Assembly (NCBI GenBank): GCA_041485385.1
Contig: JBGPJM010000145.1
Location: forward strand, 1 to 12,605
DNA length: 12,605 bases
Direction of reading: 5' to 3'
Source of the DNA: JBGPJM01 sp041485385
GTDB taxonomy: Bacteria; Planctomycetota; Phycisphaerae; Phycisphaerales; UBA1924
The notes under the pieces were generated by a model. That model did no database searches. It saw nothing but the letters and a program-made list of their open reading frames with translations, and had not been told where the DNA came from. Position 1 is the stretch's first letter; each line of letters begins with the position of its first letter. A program made the position numbers and the translations under genes. Positions 6,236 to 12,605 of the stretch are shown here, in pieces.

Positions 6236-6271
6236 CGAGCCGGCTCGGGCGCGTGGGCGTGCCGACACGCC
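6236..6271. terminator. Hairpins in the convergent gap (possible bidirectional terminator)
   Basis: The 49-nt gap between two convergent genes holds the palindrome CGAGCCGGCTCG (6236-6247) and a perfect 6-bp hairpin GGCGTG-CCGA-CACGCC (6256-6271). Neither is followed by a T tract on either strand, so intrinsic termination would be weak. Position is the main support. Confidence 0.35.
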
Positions 6272-6282
6272 GTGCTCCCCTC

Positions 6283-7458
6283 TCAGGGCGCCGGTTCGAG
6301 AATCGACCGGATCTCGCTCAGCATTTTCGATTCGAACCTCGCCTCCGAAAACATCAGAGCGTTCTCGCGGCAGGCCTCGGCGCAGCGGTCGCGCTCGGGC
6401 ACACGCTCGATCGCCGCGAGCAGCGATTCGGCCGTGGGGTCGTTGAACAGCACGCCGGTGACGCCGGGACGGACGATGTCCAGCGCGCCGCCCGCGCCCC
6501 GCGCGGCCAGAGGAAGCCCGCATGCCTGCGCCTCCGCCGCGACGATCCCGAAGTCTTCTATCTGCGGGAACACCAGCACGCGAGCCGTGCGGTAGAGCTC
6601 GCGCAGATCATCGTCGCTCACGCGCCGGCGGAACGTGACGGTGGGCCCGGCCATCGCCCCGAGCCGCCGGCGCTGCGTGCCGCCGCCCACGATATGGAGC
6701 GGGCTTGATGCCAGATTTGCAGCTCGGATCGCCAGGTCCACGCGCTTGTAGGGTTCGAGCGCTCCGACGTACAGCCAGAAGGAAGACGGCGACACCACGG
6801 CGGCGCCCCAGGCCGCGGGTGTGAAGAAATCGGTGCGCACAGGCGGGAAGACCACCGTGGCCTCGCGCCCGTAGCACCGCCGGATCTCACCGGCCGTGTG
6901 CGTCGAGTTCGCGATGAACCGCGTCACATTCGCCGCCGTGGCGCGGTCCCAGCGCCGCAGCCCCGGGCCCAGCATCCGCAGCCCCAGGGCCCTCAGCACG
7001 CCCGCGCCGTCGCTCCCGCCGTACTCCGCCGTCTGCGACCACAGGTACCGCGCGGGCGAGTGGCAGTAGCACAGGTGCGGCACGGCCCGTCCGTCGGGTC
7101 CGCGCGGCGGGCGGATCCCCTTGATCGCCGCCGAGGATGTCGAGATGAGCAGGTCGATGGGCTCCCTGGTGTGATCACGCGCCAGCCGGGCCGACAGCCA
7201 CGCGACCGCGCGGGGGTAGAGCGGCAGCAACCATCGTCGCGCCCTCCGCGCGCCCGCGAGCCTGCCGGGCGGCCAAACGATGTGCCGCAGCGAATCGACC
7301 GTCGGCGCCAGGGCCCGGCCGTCGTCGAACATCGTGTACACCCCCGCGGGCCGGAAGTGCACCGACACCACCCGGGCGATAGCCTCGAGCACCGCCTCCC
7401 CGCCGCGGTAGCCGCAGAGCCAGTCATGGGCGACGGCGATTCGAAGGGGGGAAGTCAT
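6283..7458 (-). CDS. Family 4 glycosyltransferase (GT-B fold)
   Basis: A 391-aa GT4 enzyme that should transfer a sugar from an activated nucleotide donor to a polysaccharide or lipid-linked acceptor at the cytoplasmic face. N-terminal acceptor half: IAVAHDWLCGYRGGEAVLEAI (7-27) and CYCHSPARYLW (130-140), a signature of WbaZ-like mannosyl/rhamnosyltransferases. C-terminal donor half: YVGALEPYKRVDLAIRA (230-246), HIVGGGTQ (255-262) and the EX7E motif E301-DFGIVAA-E309, followed by ACGLPLAARGAGG. It begins 27 nt after the HbpS-like gene and is probably in its operon. The Shine-Dalgarno is poor. Donor and acceptor are unknown; no other exopolysaccharide genes are in view. Confidence 0.9.
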   Translation of the reverse strand: MTSPLRIAVAHDWLCGYRGGEAVLEAIARVVSVHFRPAGVYTMFDDGRALAPTVDSLRHIVWPPGRLAGARRARRWLLPLYPRAVAWLSARLARDHTREPIDLLISTSSAAIKGIRPPRGPDGRAVPHLCYCHSPARYLWSQTAEYGGSDGAGVLRALGLRMLGPGLRRWDRATAANVTRFIANSTHTAGEIRRCYGREATVVFPPVRTDFFTPAAWGAAVVSPSSFWLYVGALEPYKRVDLAIRAANLASSPLHIVGGGTQRRRLGAMAGPTVTFRRRVSDDDLRELYRTARVLVFPQIEDFGIVAAEAQACGLPLAARGAGGALDIVRPGVTGVLFNDPTAESLLAAIERVPERDRCAEACRENALMFSEARFESKMLSEIRSILEPAP

Positions 7459-7485
7459 CTGGCGGCGACATCGTCATCGACGGTG

Positions 7486-8025
7486 CTACTTGCCGGCCGC
7501 GGCCGCCCCGGCCATCGCCACGGCGTGGTCGTTGTCCACGCTCGAGCCCGAGACCCCGATCGCCCCGATCACCACGCCCAGCGGCGTCTTGATCGGCACC
7601 CCGCCGGGGAACGTGATCAGCCCGCCGTTGGAGTGCTCGATGTTGTACAGCGGCCCGCCCGGCTGCGAGAGCTTGCCGATCTCTCCCGTGTTCATGTCGA
7701 AATACCGCGCGGTCCGGGCCTTCTTTTCCGCGATGTCGATCGACCCCAGCCACGCCCCGTCCATCCGCGCGAACGCCTTCAGGTTGCCCCCGGCGTCCAC
7801 CACCGCGATGTCCATCTTCGTGTTGATCTGCGCGGCCTTGGCCATGGCCGCGGCGACCACGGCCTGCGCCTGCGCCAGGCTGATATCGCTCGTGGTCAGC
7901 GGCTCGCGCGCGGGCGCGCTCGGCGCAGGTGCTGGGCCGGCGCCCGGCTGCGACGACCCGAGCGACAGCATCGACGCGGCGGCGAGGACGGCGGCGACGG
8001 AAACGGCGGCGGTTCGGATGGACAT
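7486..8025 (-). CDS. Secreted HbpS/GlcG-like (DUF336) protein
   Basis: The 179-aa product has an N-terminal signal-like segment (MSIRTAAVSVAAVLAAASML, residues 1-20) and a Pro/Ala linker (~28-40), then a DUF336 domain: ISLAQAQAVVAAAMAKAAQ, MDIAVVDAGGNLKAFARMDGAW, a KKARTARYF helix, FPGGVPIK (~129-136) and VVIGAIGVSGSSVDNDHAVA (~141-160), all typical of HbpS/GlcG. Characterised members include the haem-binding HbpS of Streptomyces; many others lack a known ligand. ATG 8025 has AAGGGAG 7 nt upstream. An upstream open extension in the same frame runs across the divergent promoter region and is rejected. It is likely the first gene of a pair with the glycosyltransferase. Confidence 0.88.
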   Translation of the reverse strand: MSIRTAAVSVAAVLAAASMLSLGSSQPGAGPAPAPSAPAREPLTTSDISLAQAQAVVAAAMAKAAQINTKMDIAVVDAGGNLKAFARMDGAWLGSIDIAEKKARTARYFDMNTGEIGKLSQPGGPLYNIEHSNGGLITFPGGVPIKTPLGVVIGAIGVSGSSVDNDHAVAMAGAAAAGK

Positions 8026-8146
8026 CGGTCGACTCCCTTCTGAAATCGGGTGCTGCGATCGGCCCTCCCCGGAGGCGGAACTCCCTGTGCGGAGCGGGCT
8101 TTGTACCATGCGTCGCGGGGAAGGGGAAGAACGAGGCGGAATCCCG

Positions 8147-9265
8147 ATGAGCCAAATGTTCGGATCGCTGGCGGACCTCGCCCGCCTCGTCGACGCCCAG
8201 ACCCGCTCCATCTCCGCCGAGAACCCCGACGGCGCACCCGGCGGCGGCGCCAAGGCTGCCCCCGGCGACGACCAGCACTGCACCCCCGCCGCAAACGAGC
8301 TCGGCCGCCCCTGGAAGGTCCGCCCCTGCCTCAAGAACATCAAGCCCGGCCAGACCGTCGTCCTCGCCGACGTCAAGGGCCCCGGCGTCGTCCAGCACAT
8401 CTGGATGACCGTCTTCGCCGACCGCCTCCGCACCCTCGCCCTCCGCGTCTACTACGACGGCGCCAAGCACCCATCCATCTGCTCGCCCCTGGGCGACTTC
8501 TTCGCCAACGGCCTCGACGGCGCCGCCATCGTCAACTCCCTCCCCATCGCCGTGAACCCCCGCGGCGGGATGAACTCCTACTTCCCCATCCCCTTCCGCA
8601 AGCGGCTCCGCATCGAAGTCACCAACGACGGCCCCGAACCCCTCAACGAGCTCTTCTACCAGATCACCTACTCCCTCCAGCCTGTCCCCGATGACGCCGC
8701 GTACCTGCACGCCGCCTGGCGCCGCACGCTCACCACGCGCGACAACCCCGAGCACGTCATCCTCGACTCCGCGACCGGTCACGGGCATTATGTCGGCACC
8801 TACCTCGTCTGGAACCAGCTCTCGAACAACTGGTGGGGCGAGGGCGAGGTCAAGTTCTTCATCGACGACGACAAGAAGAACCCAACCATCTGCGGCACCG
8901 GCACCGAGGACTACTTCGGCGGCGGCTGGGGCTTCGTCATGGTCAACCCCGGCGACCTCCGCCCGACGACCTACTCCACCGCCTTCCTCGGCTACCCGCA
9001 GGCCGTCTACGGGACCGATGCGAGCAACGTCAAGTCCGGCCCGCGCATCCCCAGCCACGCCCTCTACCGCTGGCACATCCCCGACCCCGTCCGCTTCAAG
9101 AAGAAGCTCCGCGTCACCGTCCAGGCCCTCGGCTGGTGGATCATCGGCGGCACAAGCAAGTACCAGCCCCTCACCGACGACCTCGCCTCCGTCGCCTACT
9201 GGTACCAATCCCCCGCGGCAGCCGTCGCCCCGCTCCCGCCACTCAACGACCGCTTGCCGAGGTAG
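8147..9265 (+). CDS. DUF2961 family protein, probable GH172 glycoside hydrolase
   Basis: A 372-aa protein with all the hallmarks of DUF2961: KGPGVVQHIWMT (77-88), LRVYYDGAKHPSICSPLGDFF (99-119), YFPIPFRKRLRIEVTNDG (145-162), the conserved block GEGEVKFFIDDD (231-242) and GTGTEDYFGGGWGF (250-263), and LYRWHIPDPVRF (306-317). Family members assigned to GH172 act on alpha-D-fructofuranosides or D-arabinofuranosides using two glutamates. E232 (or E234) and E254 are the likely pair here, judged by spacing. No signal peptide is seen, so action is probably cytoplasmic unless the start is wrong. ATG 8147 was chosen; ATG 8108 is an in-frame alternative adding 13 residues. Substrate is unknown; the nearby sugar permeases suggest imported oligosaccharides. 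Confidence 0.88.
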   Translation: MSQMFGSLADLARLVDAQTRSISAENPDGAPGGGAKAAPGDDQHCTPAANELGRPWKVRPCLKNIKPGQTVVLADVKGPGVVQHIWMTVFADRLRTLALRVYYDGAKHPSICSPLGDFFANGLDGAAIVNSLPIAVNPRGGMNSYFPIPFRKRLRIEVTNDGPEPLNELFYQITYSLQPVPDDAAYLHAAWRRTLTTRDNPEHVILDSATGHGHYVGTYLVWNQLSNNWWGEGEVKFFIDDDKKNPTICGTGTEDYFGGGWGFVMVNPGDLRPTTYSTAFLGYPQAVYGTDASNVKSGPRIPSHALYRWHIPDPVRFKKKLRVTVQALGWWIIGGTSKYQPLTDDLASVAYWYQSPAAAVAPLPPLNDRLPR

Positions 9266-9268
9266 CCC

Positions 9269-10363
9269 GTGCGGGTTCACCCGCTCAAAGCCGCGCTGCT
9301 CGGATTGCTCGCGACGTTCGTCGCGGGAGCCGTGCTCGCCGGGATCGCTCTGGCAAGAGGCCCTGCCCAAGGATCGCGTCTGATCACCGCGGCGGCGCTC
9401 CTGATGGTCGTTCCGGCCGTCTTGCTCGCCGTGGGCGTCGGCCTCTTCTTCGCCATCGCCTGCGTCAGCACGCTGGTCGGTCCGCGCTACCGGACCGCCT
9501 TCGATCTGACGCTGCTGCTCAAGGATCCGGGGGGCATGACTCCGGAGCGACTTGCCACCGCCGTTGCCGCGGCGACTACGACCGATGTGCGGGGGCTCAA
9601 GGTCCGCCGGGCAAGCCGCGGCCAGCCCAGCGCGTGCGCATTCAGGACGCCGCAGGTCCTGGTGGAGTTGGTCCACCACGACATCCCGAGCTGGAGCGAA
9701 CCGCAGAAACTCGCCTCTGCCTTGCTGGACCCAGCCGTACAGCGCGCCGTCGGCGATCACACAGCAAGCCTGGACATCCAGTTGTCCGTGCGAGCCGCAT
9801 CATCGAAAGATCAGGACAAGTCAAAGGACGTGGCAGGCGTTCTCGGCCGGCTCTGCAGGGAGCTGATCGACTCGAACTGTCTCGCCGTGCTCACGACCGA
9901 GCGCGTGTCGGCCGGTATCACCCCGATCGATTCCGAGTTCGTCGCGACGATGCGAGCTGCTCCACCAGACCACCTCGCCGAACAACTATTGACTGCGCCT
10001 GCGATCAGCGTGGACCATGACAACCCGCTCGTGCAGGAAGCCATCCGCAAGACCAGGGAGGCACTGCCGCAGTTCCTGAGACTGCTTGCTCAAGCCGACG
10101 AGCACGCGAGATACTTCGCATACGTGACGGCCACGGACGGTGAAGCGACCGAGCACGTCTGGATCGAGGTCGAGGACGCCGCCGGAGATCGCATTGTCGG
10201 GACTCTGCTCAGAGCGCCGCGCGGGCTGACGGGCGTTACTGCAGGGAGCCCCATCTCGGCAGACCTGCACGACGTTCAGGACTGGATCGTCGACGCGAAC
10301 GAGTACATCACGGGCGACCACATCAGCCGGGCGATCGGGCTGCAGGAACACAGGCGGTACTGA
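9269..10363 (+). CDS. Two-TM membrane protein with C-terminal DUF2314 domain
   Basis: The 364-aa protein starts at GTG 9269, 3 nt after the GH172 stop, with GAGG overlapping the upstream stop region, so translation may be coupled. Two hydrophobic segments (about 8-28 and 38-68) lie near the N-terminus, then a soluble part. Residues ~125-210 (QVLVELVHHDIPSW, HTASLDIQLSV, LCRELIDSNCLAVLTTE) vaguely recall DUF4261-like domains; this is tentative. Residues ~277-345 fit DUF2314: ARYFAYVTATDGEATEHVWIEV, GDRIVGTLLRAP, ISADLHDVQDWIVD. DUF2314 has no established biochemical role. Codon use is more relaxed than in the adjacent permeases, which hints at a different history. Function is unknown. Confidence 0.75.
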   Translation: MRVHPLKAALLGLLATFVAGAVLAGIALARGPAQGSRLITAAALLMVVPAVLLAVGVGLFFAIACVSTLVGPRYRTAFDLTLLLKDPGGMTPERLATAVAAATTTDVRGLKVRRASRGQPSACAFRTPQVLVELVHHDIPSWSEPQKLASALLDPAVQRAVGDHTASLDIQLSVRAASSKDQDKSKDVAGVLGRLCRELIDSNCLAVLTTERVSAGITPIDSEFVATMRAAPPDHLAEQLLTAPAISVDHDNPLVQEAIRKTREALPQFLRLLAQADEHARYFAYVTATDGEATEHVWIEVEDAAGDRIVGTLLRAPRGLTGVTAGSPISADLHDVQDWIVDANEYITGDHISRAIGLQEHRRY

Positions 10364-10410
10364 GTCGCCATCGGACCCCGTCCGGCGTGTGGGATCGCGC
10401 TGATTCCCAG

Positions 10411-10416
10411 TATCCT
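10411..10416 (+). promoter_or_regulatory. Candidate -10 for the permease operon (possible leaderless mRNA)
   Basis: TATCCT lies 6 nt before the permease ATG (10423), and no Shine-Dalgarno is visible. If it is a -10 element, the transcript would start at or next to the ATG and be leaderless. No convincing -35 is present 17 nt upstream (TGTGGG). Confidence 0.3.
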
Positions 10417-10422
10417 CTGAGC

Positions 10423-11349
10423 ATGCGTGCCCCCCGCAGCGGCTACGCCTTCATCGCGTTCCCGCTCACCATCCTCTTCCTCTTCACCCTCCTCCCCACC
10501 ATCGCCGGCCTCGCGCTCAGCCTCTTTGAATGGGACGGCGGCAGTTGGGGAGGGGGGGGTGGGGGGCGCTTCGTCGGCACACAGAACTTCCGCGACCTCG
10601 CCCACGACCCCCGCTTCCTCCCCGCCCTCCGCAACACCCTCGTCTTCGTCGCCGGCACCGTCCCCCTCACCGTCCTGATCGGTTTCCTCCTCGCCGTCGC
10701 CGTGCACGCCCGCTGGTTCGTCGGCAAGACGGCCGTCCGCACCCTCCTCTTCATCCCCACCATCGTCTCGATCATCGCCACCGGCTTCGTCTGGCGCTGG
10801 ATGCTCGACGACGCCGCGGGGCTCGTCCCCTCCCTCCTCCGCCGCCTCGGCATGGAGCACCCGCCCAGCCTCCTCCAGGGCGGCCCCGTCACGCTCCCCT
10901 GGCCCGGCGCCGGCGAGATCGTCCTCCCCTGGCTCGCCTGGCCCATGCTCTCCATCATCCTCGTCTCCATCTGGCGCGGCGTCGGCTTCTGCATGGTCCT
11001 CTACCTCGCCGGCCTCCAGGGCGTCAGCGAATCCCTCTACGAGGCCGCCGAGGTCGACGGCGCCTCGCGATGGGCCTCCCTCCGCCACATCACCTGGCCC
11101 CAGGTCGCCCCCATGACCCTCTTCCTCCTCGTCACCGGCGTCATCGGCGCCCTCCAGGTCTTCGACATCGTCTGGGCCATGACCGTCGGCACCGAGACCG
11201 CCTCCACCAGCGTCCTCAACCTCTACGTCTACCGCGAGTTCCAGCAGAGCCGCCTCGGCTACGCGGCCGCCATCGGCGCCGTCATCTTCGGCCTCACCAT
11301 CGCCGCCACCGCCGCCCAGCTCGTCCTCTACCGAAGGGGCGAGCGATGA
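10423..11349 (+). CDS. Carbohydrate ABC transporter permease, MalF/UgpA type
   Basis: A 308-aa inner-membrane permease of the binding-protein-dependent sugar importer family, with about six TM helices (first at ~8-34, others at ~72-95, 105-125, 165-190, 230-252 and 280-302). The cytoplasmic EAA loop that docks the ATPase is at 207-230: EAAEVDGASRWASLRHITWP, with the conserved Gly at 213. LRNTLVFVAGTVPLTVLIGF and FIPTIVSIIATGFVWRWM are typical family blocks. The loop after TM1 carries six consecutive glycines (43-48) encoded by near-pure G. ATG 10423 was chosen because it gives the normal TM1 start. It overlaps the next permease by 4 bp. No ATPase or solute-binding protein lies in the window; the substrate is probably an oligosaccharide or glycerol-phosphate-like compound but cannot be fixed. 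Confidence 0.92.
   Translation: MRAPRSGYAFIAFPLTILFLFTLLPTIAGLALSLFEWDGGSWGGGGGGRFVGTQNFRDLAHDPRFLPALRNTLVFVAGTVPLTVLIGFLLAVAVHARWFVGKTAVRTLLFIPTIVSIIATGFVWRWMLDDAAGLVPSLLRRLGMEHPPSLLQGGPVTLPWPGAGEIVLPWLAWPMLSIILVSIWRGVGFCMVLYLAGLQGVSESLYEAAEVDGASRWASLRHITWPQVAPMTLFLLVTGVIGALQVFDIVWAMTVGTETASTSVLNLYVYREFQQSRLGYAAAIGAVIFGLTIAATAAQLVLYRRGER
10546..10566 (+). repeat. G-tract inside the permease gene (G4-A-G8-T-G6)
   Basis: Codons 42-48 read as almost continuous G (G tracts of 4, 8 and 6), encoding Trp then six Gly in the loop after TM1. It falls exactly between the family's W-D and the FVGxxNF motif, a variable-length loop in relatives. It meets quadruplex-type composition and could be slippage-prone. 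Confidence 0.8.
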
Positions 11350-12194
11350 GCGCCCGCCGCCCGCCGCACATCGCCTGGCGCATCCTCGCCCACGCCGCCG
11401 TCTACGCCGCCGCGCTCACCATGCTCCTCCCGCTCCTCTGGATGGTCTCCACCTCCCTTAAGAACGACGATCAGGCCCTTCGCGCCGCCGTCACGCTCCT
11501 CCCCGAAGGCAGCCCCTCAAGCTGGCAGTGGAACAACTACCCCGAAGCCGTCCGCGCCGCCCGCCTCGACCGCTTCTACCTCACCAGCATCCTCGCCGCC
11601 GGCCTCACCACCGTCCTTGGCGTCGCCCACAACGCCCTCGCGGGCTTCGCCTTCGCCAAGCTCCGCTTCCGCGCCCGCCGCATCCTCCTCTGGCTCACCC
11701 TCGCGACGATGATGCTCCCCCTCCAGGTCTACTTCCTCTTCGCCTACGTCATCGCCTCGCGCCTCGGCTTCGTCAACAACATGCAGGCCCTGGTCGTGCC
11801 GTTCCTAGCCAGCGGATTCGGCATCTTCTACATGCGCCAGGCGATCACCGCCGTGCCCGATTCGCTCCTCGAAGCCGGCCGCGTGGACGGCATGACCGAC
11901 ATGGAGCTCTTCTGGAACCTCGTCCGCCCCACCGTCTGGCCCGCCATCGGCGCCCTGGCCATCTTCACCTTCGTCGCGAGTTGGAACTCCTTCTTCTGGC
12001 CCCTCGTCGTCGACAGCGACGCCTACAAGACCCTCCCCCTGGCCCTCTCCGAGCTCGCCTCCGGCCGATACGTCCAGTCCTGGCCCGTCCGCATGGCCGC
12101 GGCCACCATCATGACCGTCCCCCTCATCATCGTCTTCATCATCTTCCAGCGCACCTTCGTCCGCGGCGTCGCCCTCACCGGCATGAAGGAATAG
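11346..12194 (+). CDS. Carbohydrate ABC transporter permease, MalG/UgpE type
   Basis: A 282-aa partner permease with about six TM helices (first ~12-36). Family features are WMVSTSLKNDDQ (32-43), NALAGFAFAKLRFRARRILLW (96-116), MMLPLQVYFLFAYV (122-135), and the EAA loop EAGRVDGMTDMELFWNLVRP (176-195). The C-terminus SWNSFFWPLVV (212-222) through FQRTFVRGVALTGMKE is typical of MalG/UgpE proteins. The start ATG overlaps the stop of the first permease (ATGA), the usual sign of translational coupling of heterodimer partners. The open frame extends upstream across the first permease, but that part is an Arg/Pro-rich shadow. No gene follows in the window. Confidence 0.94.
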   Translation: MSARRPPHIAWRILAHAAVYAAALTMLLPLLWMVSTSLKNDDQALRAAVTLLPEGSPSSWQWNNYPEAVRAARLDRFYLTSILAAGLTTVLGVAHNALAGFAFAKLRFRARRILLWLTLATMMLPLQVYFLFAYVIASRLGFVNNMQALVVPFLASGFGIFYMRQAITAVPDSLLEAGRVDGMTDMELFWNLVRPTVWPAIGALAIFTFVASWNSFFWPLVVDSDAYKTLPLALSELASGRYVQSWPVRMAAATIMTVPLIIVFIIFQRTFVRGVALTGMKE

Positions 12195-12337
12195 ACGCCC
12201 CCCCCCGTCTTGTGTGCACCCACGCGCGCCCCGTGTCCACCGTTCATGGGCAAGCGCACCCTGAACAAGGCAGACAACCTGCGCGCGCAGAGCAGACGCC
12301 CGGCGCGCGCAAAAGCGCAAACCTCACAATTTTCTTC

Positions 12338-12354
12338 TCCTTGTCCCACAAGGA
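12338..12354. repeat. Inverted repeat TCCTTGT-CCC-ACAAGGA (possible operator)
   Basis: A perfect 7-bp inverted repeat with a 3-nt spacer sits in the AT-richer part of the right-hand intergenic region. Size and symmetry suit a dimeric regulator site. No regulator is identified. Confidence 0.4.
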
Positions 12355-12536
12355 CTTACGCGATTTCACCCTCCGCTATTTCCCGTTTTGGGCGCGCAAA
12401 CTGGACCGACGGCCCATAGGTAGAGGGGCGTCGCGCGCACGCTCCGCGCCCGCCCCCACGCCTGAACGCCTCAACGCCTTCCCACCCCAGGAACACACGA
12501 ATTTCAGACCCGCGCCCAATCAGCCATGCATCAACG

Positions 12537-12561
12537 CAAGTGCTTTGCAGAAAGCAACTTG
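12537..12561. repeat. Hairpin CAAGT-GCTTT / AAAGC-A-ACTTG
   Basis: A 10-bp stem with one bulged A and a GCAG loop near the right edge. TTGCAG also occurs twice at a 14-nt period (12545-12550 and 12559-12564). It could be an operator or an RNA hairpin of the next transcript; no T tract follows. Confidence 0.4.
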
Positions 12562-12605
12562 CAGCGATCACGACGCCGCGCCGACCTCAAAAACCACCCA
12601 AAAAC

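Larger units (their letters stand above)
12195..12605. other. Intergenic region at the right edge, with inverted repeats
   Basis: No convincing gene is seen in these 411 bases; short open frames give Arg-rich products with no resemblance to known families. It starts with a C9 run (12198-12206). A stem GTTCA(T)GGG / CCCTGAAC (12242-12250 with 12259-12266) follows the permease operon but lacks a U-tract. The segment 12310-12400 is less GC-rich than the genes and contains the next entry's palindrome, so it may hold a promoter for a gene beyond the edge. Confidence 0.5.

Noticed and set aside
6291..6308. Hairpin CCGGT(T)CGA / TCGACCGG as a terminator of the flavin reductase gene
   Set aside because: It lies inside the last codons of the glycosyltransferase gene and has no T tract; better explained as coding sequence.
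7424..9760. A 778-codon minus-strand open frame over the HbpS-like and GH172 genes
   Set aside because: It is out of frame with the HbpS-like gene (different phase) and antisense to GH172; its composition is low-complexity with no motif.
10530..11345. Upstream in-frame extension of the second permease across the first one
   Set aside because: The extension is almost entirely Arg/Pro/His, typical of a shifted frame of GC-rich DNA; the ATGA overlap and TM1 position fix the start at 11346.
12356..12571. A 71-codon minus-strand open frame near the right edge
   Set aside because: No Shine-Dalgarno or family resemblance, and Arg/Gly-rich central composition; not supportable as a gene.

Overview
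The window is GC-rich bacterial chromosome. Its genes have strong GC3 bias, often with C in the third position. The gene mix (queA, an EF-G-like paralogue, a solitary mraZ, a DUF2961/GH172 enzyme beside sugar ABC permeases, an HbpS-like secreted protein) suggests Planctomycetota, possibly Phycisphaerae. That placement is inferred from gene content and composition; there is no rRNA or marker set to confirm it. I recognise no insertion sequence, tRNA, rRNA or CRISPR array.

Layout. (1) 1-560, minus: 5' part of queA, cut by the left edge. (2) 709-1152, plus: uncertain small ORF. (3) 1209-1384: candidate promoter and a leader with five inverted repeats. (4) 1385-3472, plus: divergent EF-G-like GTPase, followed 30 nt later by a membrane-anchored ankyrin-repeat protein (3503-4462). 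(5) 4463-5030: no convincing CDS, but at least six potential stem-loops, a good minus-strand terminator at 4514-4555 and a G-rich tandem repeat. (6) 5031-5492, minus: mraZ with a recognisable MraZ box interleaved with its promoter, and no dcw cluster after it. (7) 5790-6233, plus: small flavin-reductase-fold protein, convergent with (8) a minus-strand pair, the secreted HbpS/GlcG-like protein (7486-8025) then a GT4 glycosyltransferase (6283-7458). (9) 8147-9265, plus: DUF2961/GH172 enzyme, followed after 3 nt by a two-TM DUF2314 protein (9269-10363). (10) 10423-12194, plus: two ABC sugar permeases overlapping by 4 bp. (11) 12195-12605: no clear gene, but several inverted repeats.

How the parts may work together. 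The GH172 enzyme and the two permeases look like part of a carbohydrate uptake and degradation locus. Its solute-binding protein and ATPase are not in the window, and a DUF2314 membrane protein sits between enzyme and transporter. The EF-G-like gene appears to have its own structured leader and is a candidate for RNA-level control. mraZ appears autoregulated through three repeats with 10-nt periodicity that sit between and over its -35 and -10 elements. The most unusual areas are the leader at 1220-1363, the structured non-coding region at 4514-5030, and the mraZ control region.
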